Below the pieces are notes generated by a model, which saw only the letters and a list, made by a program, of their open reading frames with translations, made no database searches and was not told the origin of the DNA. The translations under genes and the position numbers were made by a program. Below, piece by piece: positions 22,901-34,900 of a stretch of DNA of 64,000 nt. Positions within the stretch are counted from its first letter, which is position 1. Every line of letters begins with the position of its first letter. This DNA is from Sipunculus nudus (taxonomy: Eukaryota; Annelida; Sipuncula; Golfingiida; Sipunculidae), in contig CM049310.1 in NCBI GenBank assembly GCA_026874595.1, positions 38,943,558 through 39,007,557 on the forward strand, read 5' to 3'.

Positions 22901-25900
22901 GTTTAAACTTGATATGCTGATATGTTTTGGTAAACTTTGTAAACCCTAAATTAGGTCACTGTGACCTGAATTTTTATGCCATAGCCTGTAGTAGTGTGTC
23001 AGATTCAGCTGAGCATCATGGTCCATGGGTTGATTGTTATATGATGATCAGCTGAGTGTCATGACCCATGGTCACTTGTTTTATTCTAGATGACCAGATG
23101 AAAACGTTTGAACTTCGCATTCAGGATGAATGTTTACACAATGACCCGAAACAGAGGCCGCATTTAAGTACACTCATGGATGATAGATTGTTTAGGTGAG
23201 TTCAGGTACATGTAATCATTGGAATAAATTTAATTATCATATAAGAAATAGCTCCCCTCATTAAGTATAAATGTGACACTTTCCACTAGAAATGACATTG
23301 TTAGAAAATACTTTGCTCATGGATAGTAGACGAGGCCTGTGATTAAAAGTTATAAAAGGCATGGGTCAGACTAATGTTGGTGTAAAGAGGCTGAGAAACA
23401 TGAAATATAACAAAATAAATTTTGACAAGAAAATCTGGTTTGACATTAAATTTAAAATAAGAGAAATATGAAACGTTCTTTTTATAAAGAAGTAATAAAT
23501 GTATGGTAATAAAACATAAATAAATATGTTTCTTTGATTTTTTTTCAGGAATGACTATGTGCAGATTGTTAACTTTTTAAAGAATGTCACTTTGAAATCA
23601 GATGAGGAGAAGAAAATATTTTTTAGGTAAGACATAAACTTGATCATGAACTAATTTTGGAATTTATATTCCATAAAGTTCAAACATTTTATGTTATGAT
23701 GTTGCTGCATACAATCACTGTCTTTCTATACTTGTATATTTTAGTTCATATTTCTCATTCGGTATAGCCCTGACAACTTTTCAGGGTTGTAATATATCTT
23801 CTGAACATCAGTTTGGATGTTTTAAAGGTCTACCTCCTTCATCAACACATACCCAACATCGGGTATAAATAGTGTAAAAATTAAATTTCTGCATTTTTTT
23901 CTGAACATTCAGTGACATGGTGAAAATTCTTACAAGTCACTCATTGTTCAACAATGGAAGGACATTTTCTCATAAAGTTTTATCAACTTGCCAACAGATA
24001 TTTATTCCCTTTTGTATTCACTAAATTTAGTCTTTAAATAAATGGTTATTATCTGTATCATTTGAACATTTTCCTTGAGTATGGATTTCTTCATGTATTA
24101 ATATACGTAAAATAAATTAAATAAATGCTAAAGAAATACAGATGTGATAGCACTTTCATTTGCCAGTTTTCAGTAAGCCTTAGGGAATAGAATGATGCAC
24201 ATGCTTCAGGTGAACAAATACTAAGAAAAGAACATTTCAGTTTTAAGTACAGTAACCTGTGTTATGAGACCACCCTTAGGACTGGCCAAAAGTGGTCTTA
24301 ATTCACAGGTGGTCTTATTAGGCAGGAACATTGTAATCAATGTGGATGCTTTCAGTTCACCTAAGATTGGTCGAATTAGGCAGGTGGTTTTATAAGATAG
24401 GTGGTCTTTCAGACTGGTTCCACTGTATGTACATTAGCTTCCTGAACAATAGCTTCCTGAACAGAGACATTATACAAATAATTAATTTGTCATTAATTTC
24501 CTACTGTTTCCAGTTCTGTGGCCAAGAAACTGGCTGGGATGCCCAAGGAGCTGGTAGCCCGGCGGCTGGTACGGCCATTCCTGGCCCGATTTGTGCTGCT
24601 GGACCAGACAGCAGTGAACTGCTTGATTCCTCATCTACTTTCACCCAGCACAGGTACAGTGACTGATGTTGTCAGCTACAGCAGTAGGAATACATCTAAT
24701 AAAGTGATATGTATTGTTTACTGAACCCAAACTGGGATTTCAATAGGGGAAAAAAACTGGAGCCAGCTTTCATCACCCTTGTCCTACCTCCTCAAAATCA
24801 TGTGTCAAATTGGGTGCTCAGACCATTTAAACTGAGTGCCTGAAAGACAATTAAAATCCCAAAGATGGCTGCCCCCATGCTCATGAAAACCTAGTTGTTG
24901 ACTGAGATGCAACAGTTTTCTAAGTCTGTAGTGTTGCTAGCCCACCAAACTGTTAATTGGGATTGTATCACGAAACGATCTGTTACTCTTAGAAAGGAAA
25001 TTGAATAAAAATTTTTCCTCTGGTTGTAACATACCAGTGTTCACACTATCTTGATTGTTTAAAGGCCTGTAATCAAAAATAACCATTCCAGAAAGCATGA
25101 AGCACCTTTTACATCAATAATTGATATATTTGTCCAGAAAGAACTGAAGCCAAAAATGCCCAGTAGACATCTTGCATTTAATTGAAGTCTTGTATAATCA
25201 TTATTAATGCTTCAGGTCTGTGTACTATATTGTACATATTTTCACTTTCTTGGTGCAAAATATTGCTGTGAACTTGACATAAATATTTTCACTAGTCAGA
25301 TATTCAATACATATAGATATATGAAACATTAATCAATGGAAATATGTTAAATCACACAGCTGTGGAGCGTTGTAATCATAGTTAATTGCAGGAGCAGTCC
25401 ATGGAACCACATTGTGCAAGTCACCATGACTAAACAAAAGCAATCGAGGAGTCCATTCTTATGGGTTCATGAAAACCTGCTTCATTTATGATATGATTCA
25501 TGAAAAATAAATACAAGGTATATTCTAGTTTATATTCAAAGCCTATGGACTGTCTTGTTTTTAGAGATATAACTAAACTTCCTCATCTTTTAATGTTTGC
25601 CGTGCTGACATGATGCTCGGCCCGGAGATTTCATGAGTAATGGACACTGCATGAGTAACAGCCAGTGCTATTGGTTTGATTGCAGCATTTAGCCAATCAA
25701 ATATCACCTGACATGCCTTATATGGTACAGAGAATTAATTATTAAATATCAGAGGTTGCTGCCAGTGCCACTGAACGATTAAAAAATCATCATATCAATA
25801 CAGAAACATTCTGATTTTACCAATACATGTTTAGTTTCTTGATGTATCAATGCACCAGTCAATCCTTACAGCCCCACTAATCAGTCCACAGTTGTGTCTC

Positions 25901-28900
25901 TTGTATTAGAGGGATAATTCAAAACTTTTATTTGCATTTATTGTACCCCGCTTCCTCGTAACGGGGGACATTGATTTGGGTTTGTCTGTCTGTCCCTTTG
26001 TCTATCTATCTGTCCGTCAGGTTTTTGTTTCCTAAATTTTTTCTGATTTTATTCAAATTTGGGTCAGTGATTGCTGTCATGCATACCGTGGTTGGGATTG
26101 CTTTTGGTTTGTGTGTCTCACAAGATAATAATACAATATGATATTTAATTTTTGATATGATGAATCAGCACATTTAGTTTTACTAACCACCAACAGGTGT
26201 CGCTAGTGGGGGCCATAAATTCATTGAATTTGCTTGTAAAATACAAGAAGTAGAGACGACAAACCTCTGTCAGGATTATCCTCATCAGACTTTGCTGTGT
26301 AGGCTTTTTTAGCTGTCACAGTTCAGCAACCTCAAGAACAAGGTCCCCCTCATACTGTTGAATATCACTATTGGAATGATTTATAACAATCGGATAAAAT
26401 CCTTTGAATTGAAAACATTATGGTGATTCAGATTACTCCCAAAATTGAATGGATTGAATTCTTTGGATGTTTCCCTAAGCATCCACAGAATGTAATAACA
26501 ATCTGTTCAGAATGTTTTGCATAAAATTGTGCACAGGCAAACCAAATTACCAAGGGTAAAACAAAATGTCTCAAGCAACCTTGTGGAGGTTTAACAAGGG
26601 ATGCCAGTAACATGTATTTATCTGTATATTCCATTACAGGTGATGCAAGTAATAGCACATTTGTTGATGGTGAGATCAACCCCTTGCTTCCAGAGAACCT
26701 GTACCGTAAATATGTCATCCCTGAACTGTTCAAGATTTTCCACGTGAGAGATGTTCATGTGCGATTGGTGTTGATGACATATTTTCAGCAGTATGTGCAC
26801 ATGTTTGACAAGAGGACCCTGGAAGTTTTTATTCTGCCACAGGTGAACATTGACTGGTAAACTGGGGACCCAAATTACAAACTAATATTTCATATACCAA
26901 AATATTCAGAATAATTTTAACTTTAAGAAAATGCATATAACAAGAAGTCCAAGGTTAATATTAAAGGGGCCTTTTCTGATATTTGACATCTATTAACCAT
27001 TGGTAATCCCATCAATCTTAAGTAAAATAGGCCAGAAATGCAGTTCCAATTGTTAATTTTAATTATACCCGCATGTTTATAACATGTGGGGGTTCTACCA
27101 TAATAATCCAAAAAAAAATAAGGACAATTTGTGGTAAGACCGATGAATAAGAGTTTTGCAGATATCAACTATCCACCTTCAGGTTTTCTGTTTTTCAACA
27201 TTGATGCATGTACCATGTTTAGCAACAGTTTGTAGATAAGTTCCTATATAAATCACAGAGGCATTATAAGAACCTTTCTTTCAGGAGTTACCTATAGTTC
27301 ATTATTATGTTTGCAGACCTAGCAAGAAGTTACATAAATTCTAAAGAAAAGAAAAGTGAATTGCTGGCTTTAAAGAAAATATGATTTATACACACCCCTG
27401 AGACAGTCCTGAGACCGTTGCTCAGTATGTAACAAACAGCAGTGTTCATGCTTAATCTTATCTTTGTACTTTGTGTTGTTCACCTGCAGATACTGATTGG
27501 TCTTCGGGACACTAACGATCAACTAGTAGAAGCTAGCCTCCACGCAACAGCGGAACTTGTACCGTTACTTGGAGGCGATGTTGTTGTTGGTCAGAACAGG
27601 ATAAAAGTATTCTCAGAAGGCAAACCCAAAGTATGTATACTGTTATTTGCTAGTCTTAATATATGCACTAAACATTAATTCTTTGTAAGCTTGAATGTGT
27701 GTGTGGTTTGTATATTTTAAATATTTTATATGTATATAATTATTATGTCAGTTTAAATGTTTTATTCATTTTTAACTGATCCTTTGCAGTCATATCAGGT
27801 CATATTTTCCCATCAGATTATAAAATAAATATAATGCATTTGTGTATTTTATGTATTGGATTTTTTTTTCTGTTGAACAGTGCTTGTGGTGCCACCTACT
27901 TAGAACATCAATTGACATGGATCAGAGAATGCAGCCTGTTGTAAAAAATGGTTCACTAATGTTTTGTTGGATAATACAGTGTGGCCCATATCAAAGAAAA
28001 TTATACTTTTTATGGGTGTTTTGTATTTCTGTTTGTAAAACTATAAAATAGTATCCTTTTACTGCTGACACTTTGGAAAATTTAACAAAATGTTATTTAT
28101 TTTCAAACATTTCCCTGGAGTAATGGCATGTATCGTAACCATTCATAATGTTTCCATGGCAGGCCAGTGGAGGAGCAGAACTAGAAGTAAAAAAAGTTAA
28201 AACAGTCAGTGGTGCCATCAATCTCAAGTCTACCAGCAAGGTCCTGAACAGCAAGATCAGCACCACAAACAGGTGAGAAACTTGACTGAAGGTAGACAAT
28301 TTGCATTTAACAGGTGGGAGACCTCATAACTGATAGACAATAATCACCACAGGTGAGAAACATTGATAAAGATAGAAAGTATCAACTTGGCAGGTAAGAG
28401 ACAATATACACCCCAGGGAAAAAACTTTGTTAAAGATAAACCGTATACATCTGACAGGTGAGTTAAACACCACAGTACTTTGATAAAGGTAGACATTATA
28501 CACGTGACAGGTGAGAGACCTCCTTGATGATCGAGAATATACACTAAACCTGTGAGACACCTTGTTATAGGTGGACAAAGTACATGTGAAAGGGGAGAGA
28601 CCTTGTTAAGGTACACCCAAACAGGTGAGAGACCTGGTCATAGAAGACAAAGAACACCTAACAGGTGAGAGATTTTGTTCCAGGCAAGAATTTGCGCCAA
28701 ATTAGATGAGAAACCTCAGGAAATTTGTATTTATAATCGTGGCTTAATATTTAATCATATGTGTACTGAATCAGACAAGGTCAGAATTTGATGACTTTCT
28801 TATCCCTGCCAGCCCTGAGAAGAAGCCAACACTTCAGGAGCTGGCAAGACAAGCAGAGCGGGACAAAAAGAGAGCAGAGACCAGGAAGAGGAGTGAGGAG

Positions 28901-31900
28901 AGGAGGAAGAAGAGAGAGGACCAGAGGCAGAGCCCAAAGAGGGGTAAGCAGGGGTACCAAAAACTCATTATACAGAACCGGGAGTCTAGGTGGAGTCCCA
29001 AAGGGAATTACATGACTGTATAGAGCCTAAAGTCCTAGGATAGGTACAAAATATTATTGCAGACCTCTGAGCCTGCTCAGAGTTCTAAACTTTGATGAAT
29101 TATTGTGCTGAACATCGTTCCAAGAAAGGAAAATAATCATACTGACTTCAGGATCTGTAAAAGAGTCTGAAGTATTGATCATAACAGACTATGTAGGATC
29201 TGATCCAAAAGAGATAAACCAATATAAACAGACACCTTAGGCAAACATTACTGACACTGGTGGAAAGTATAATATGGAAAGAAAAGTAATAAACAACACA
29301 GTAAGATGTAAAGAGCAAAAAGAAATTAGTCAGGAGACACCATATGATGATTAAAACCACCTGTCAGGGATGTTGGTCATATTCCATTGTGACAGTCAAT
29401 AAAGATATTTTTGGCTCATTTGTAAGCTGTCTCCATGGCATAGTATCAGTTTGTCCCTCTCCTATCAATTTTATTAAGAAAGAAATAATTTTACCCACTT
29501 TATATATTTGACTTAAGCATATACCCTGTGTCAAGGTTTGATGGGGCAGGCTACATTTGTAATCATTTTATAGACAGAATTATAAGATCAGATTCTCAGG
29601 CACTATGCAAGTCAATTTTGACCCCCGCATCAAAATTGTTTATTTTGATTTTCAGAACAAAGATTGCTGTTTTTTAGCTCCAGCTGCTTGGACATTTCTT
29701 TCAAGAAAATATTAATAATATAAAATATTAAAAATATAAAATTTCTACTCTTCTCCTGAGTCCTCATCATATTGTGAGTTTGTCTGCATTTCAAATAATC
29801 AGTATGCTAATGGAAATACCATGTGTTCTGCTGTAGGTTACTGCATGGTAAGATCACAAAATTGGGACCCCTATGAAACAATGAAAACTAAAATATCGTG
29901 AAAACTGGCCTCGCAATTATTAAACCAACCACAGTGTACGTCATGCCTATATACATTGCTCTCTCCACACACATTTAAGAAAATCAAGCATATCATTTTT
30001 CCAGACTATTCATAGACACATTTATGATACATCAACATAGCTCATCAAAGTCACATGAAAAAGTTACAGGTTACGTATGCCAGAAATAATTATAATTTAT
30101 ACAAATTCTTTGCATAATATATCATTTAATATAAAGTATTAATTTCAAGCTGTGTACAGGACAAAGTGTGGTATTGTCACATGCAAAATGCTTTCAAGTG
30201 AACATTAGATCCAAGATTGGTGTTTTTATGCCCCCGCCACAAAGTGGCCGGGGCATATAGTTTTACCCATGTCCGTCATTCCGTCATTCCAAAATCAAAC
30301 AGTTGTACAGACTTTTTTTCGCAATGCCTGCAGATATTGGCCTGATTTTTTGGTGTGTGGGCAGATAATGACCAGTTACAGATCGAGTTCGCGTTTCGTC
30401 CCGGTTGACCTACTTTTGAGCGTTTTACGGCTCCTAAACTTTGAAAATTTCATGAAAAATAGAAATTTTCATGACAAATACACATGTACGGACTTTTTTT
30501 CGCAATGCCTGCAGATATTGGCCTGATTTTTGGTGTGTGGGCAGATAATAACTAGTTACAGATCGAGTTCGCGTTTCGTCCCGATTGACCTACTTTTGGG
30601 CGCTTTACGGCTCCTAAACTTTGAAAATTTCATGAAAAATAGAAATTTTCATGACAAATACACATGTACGGACTTTTTTTCGCAATGCCTGCAGATATTG
30701 GCCTGATTTTTGGTGTGTGGGCAGATAATGACCAGTTACAGATCGAGTTCGCGTTTCGTCCCGATTGACCTACTTTTGGGCGTTTTACGGCTCCTAAACT
30801 TAGAAAATTTCATGAAAAATAGATTTTTTTCATGACAAATACACATGTACGGACTTTTTTTCGCAATGCCTGCAGATATTAGCCTGATTTTTGGTGTGTG
30901 GGCAGATAATGACCAGTTACAGATCGAGTTCGCGTTTCGTCCCGGTTGACCTACTTTTGAGCGTTTTACGGCTCCTAAACTTTGAAAATTTCATGAAAAA
31001 TAGAAATTTTCATGACAAATACACATGTACGGACTTTTTTACGCAATGCCTGCAGATATTGGCCTGATTTTTGGTGTGTGGGCAGCTAATGACCAGTTAC
31101 AGATCGAGTTCACGTTTCGTCCCGATTGACCTACTTTTGGGCGTTTTACGGCTCCTAAACTTAGAAAATTTCATGAAAAATAGATTTTTTTCATGACAAA
31201 TACACATGTACGGACTTTTTTTAGCCCTCAGCTCATAGGCTGATGGGCTATTGTCGTCACCCAAGGTGTCCGTCTGTCTGTCCGGTGTATGTCCGTCTGT
31301 CCGTCCGTTCCGCGTCTGTTAACTTTTACCTTGTGAGCGGGATATCTCTAAAAGGATTCACCGTTGGAATTTTATTTCATCAGTGAAGATGTATATCGAT
31401 AAAATCTCGGTCAAGTTCGAAGATGGGTGACCTTGACCCATTTTTCTACATTTTAGAGCTGATTATAGAAAAACACTCAGAAGTTTATATCTCAGGAACC
31501 ATTGTGTGGATTTTCACAAAACTTACTATGATCATTGGGACTGATGGTCTGTATGTGCTGCACAATTTTGGTGGCGCCACCTGCAATTTCTGATTTCTTA
31601 ATGAAATTTTATCGGATTTTTTCAATTTTGGCCTTTTGTGCAGGATATCTCCAAAGGTATTCAACACAGGAACTTCATTTCTTCAGTGTTATTGCATTAT
31701 ATTGACAAAATCTTGGTCAAGTTCAAAGATGGGTGATCTTGACCTACTTTTCAAGCTCACAGAGCTTAGTATAGAAAAAAACTTAGGAGCTTATTTTTCA
31801 GGAAGCATTTGGTGGATTGTTATGAAACATGGTATATACCTCTCCAATTTAAATTTATAAATGATTATCAACTTTTGCTAATATTCTAGTTTCGCAATGC

Positions 31901-34900
31901 AATGCTTACAGATACTGGCCTAATGTTTGGTCTGTGGGCGCATAATGACCACTTACAGATCGAGTTCGCGTTTCGTCCCAGTTAACCTATTTTTCACCAT
32001 ATGACAGATCCTGAACATAGAAACTTTCATGAAAGACAGAAATTTTCATGAAAAATGCACATATATGGACTTTTTTTCAGAATGCCTGCAGATACTGGCC
32101 TGATTTTTGGTGTGTTGCTTGATAATGACCCTTTACAGATTGAGATTGCATTTTGCCCTTGTTGACCTACTTTTGACCATACAACACTTCCTGAACTTAA
32201 AAAAATTTTACAAAATTTAACAAATGTTTCTAATTTGCCCCAGGCGAGGGCATTCGTGTTGTTCCGACACATCTAGTTTACTTTGTTCATCCATTTTTTC
32301 CCATCCCTACAGACAACCTAACACTGCCATCCAAGGCATGGAAGGTGCCTTGCATTAGTTATTATAACTAGTTGTACAATCCATGTAAAATAAATAAACT
32401 TTATATTTTTATTACAGCTGTATATATAGAAGATATCCCGGAGGAGGATGGCAGCAGTACTTTGGCAAATGGCCCACATCATGTGACCAAGAATATGAAT
32501 TCAGTTGGGTTAAGTGATGATCATGAATATACTAACTATGATGTTACATCACACACTAAAAGCAAGGTGTTACATAATGCTGATGATGAAGAGAATGAGT
32601 CTGTTACAAGTGATGTTATAGAAGATGAGATTGAAAATGAAATAAGTGCAATGGACTCGACGTTATCAGATTCTGAAAAAGTGAGGTTGGAATCATCACC
32701 TGTTCATAGTCACACACAAAGTAAGTATAATCCAACACCCAGGACTCCTCCAAAACCAGGCAGTGGCATGAAATTATCAGTTAAAAAAACAAGGACCTCA
32801 CCCCCACCTGATTTGTCAGGTTCCAGTGCAAGGTCTAGCTCAAGTCCCCAGCGACAGTCGGTGGAGAACTGGGGTATTGATAACTGGCATAATGACTGGT
32901 CCCAAGAAAAAACAGAGGAGGCCAATGGTTGGTCAGATGAGTGGGAGAAATCATTACACAAACCGGTCCCTTCTCAGTGGGACCAAACCAGGCAAGATGC
33001 AGGAGAACCAAAACCTCTCAAATCAAAACCACTTGGAGCTGAGTTTGATATTATGGCCTTGGATATTAAGAAAAGTCAGGCAACTCCTCCCGAGTTTGAT
33101 TTCTTTGCTGATATGCAACCAGAACTGAAATCTCTATCTCAAGACTGGACTGTTGAAGAAGAAAAAGTTGTTTCAAGTGAAAGTAAAAGTGATCAAAAGT
33201 CTTCAAAGTTTGCAGCCACAGATGTAGATACAGTAAGTTTCCATTTTTGAATTTTGATCACCACACTGTGTGCAGTCAGTCAACTGTCAGAGTCAGGTAG
33301 TGATGGGCTGATGATCGATTATAATCAGTGATCAGTTGGTTGGTGCAAAATGATCTATTCATCATTCTTGTAGTGCCATAATCGATTACAAAGTTAAGCA
33401 CATAACATGGTCTTTGTGATGAGGAAATGTATGCTTTTATTTAATTCTTTTAAGCATACTCTAGAAAAGTCTGTGTTTACTAAAAACTTCATACCTGAGG
33501 TTACTACATAAAGTATATTCACTTATTTTAGCAAACATGTAGGCCTGTATATTAGCCAAGATAATATATAGGTCTGTATATGGTAAACAATTTTATCTGT
33601 CAGTTGAGGTCATCCAATTTTTACTTATGATCAGTCATAATATTACAATTGATTCCCAACACTAGAGTCAGGATATGTTAAGATTGCAGACTAAAATGAA
33701 GTATGATAACATATATCACAAATCACACTAAATTTCATGATTCTGCAATATTGATTGTATGATGACTTCAAGCCTCAGTTTTGAATAATCTTGACACATT
33801 TCTGAAATTGGGAATGATTTTTCTATAACAGAAATCAGTAAATGTGAGTAGTCATAAAATGATTCACTTAAGCTGTGTACATATTCATCCATATTTCCAG
33901 CAGCAACAATCCGGCAACAATAATAGGCAACTCAAAAAAAATCGGTCATATGAAAGTTCTTTGAAGTGTACACATGTGCACGGTGCGGCAATGACCATGC
34001 TGTATGACTGTCTAGTTGTTTTTTTAAATTGGTCTGTGAGCTATTTTTTGCCAATGCCAGACATAATCTTAAGCACCAAGCCCATAAAATGATGTTACTA
34101 CTACCATGTATGGGCATCCTTTCCCAGCCTTGTAGTTTTAAGAACACTGAGATGCCCAGAAGAGGCAAAATATCAGCTAAATAGGTAAAAAAAGGCAGAA
34201 TACAGAACTGTTGTGTAGATACACGATAATATACTCTAAAAAACTCTTTAATTCTAATAAGGTGTATTAAATAAATTCCAATACGTTCCTTTCTATCTGT
34301 GATTAATAAATTGGACCCAGTATAACCCTGGACGTCTTCATTTTGTAAGCATGGTAATTTATGCAAAAGGTAATATTTAGAAAGATATTATCACTCTGGA
34401 AATACATTGTAATGAACAAAACACTTGTGATTTGGCCTACGATTATAAATATTGCCGGATTAATGTGTACACCCAAAACGCATATCGTTGCTATTGCAGG
34501 ATAACCATATGGATGTGTACATAGCTTTATCCGTTATTATTAGAGAGGATATAAGCACTACTGTAATAACTGCAGAGGGCTATATATACAAGGAGACCTT
34601 TAGCCTCTCATATTAGAGCAGTGAGGTCAAAAAGTATGAAAACTTAGTATAAAAGGGGTTATACTTCAGAGTTAAAGGTCCCAATTTCTGTTCATACCAG
34701 GCTCCCTCAGTTAAACAGCTAAATCTGCAGGTTATACCATTTATTGTTTCTTGAGCACCATGCATAGAAATTTAAATGTTATCCATATGATTTATTGATG
34801 GTGCATCCTACTTATCACAGGGTTAAACTTCATCATAAATTAATAGACAGTGCCATCATCATGCCACGGACCTGTAGTTAAAATAATCTAAAGAGTTCAG

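Noticed and set aside
28324-28616. Overlapping minus-strand frames of 84 and 90 codons
   Set aside because: Shadows of the 41-bp minisatellite.
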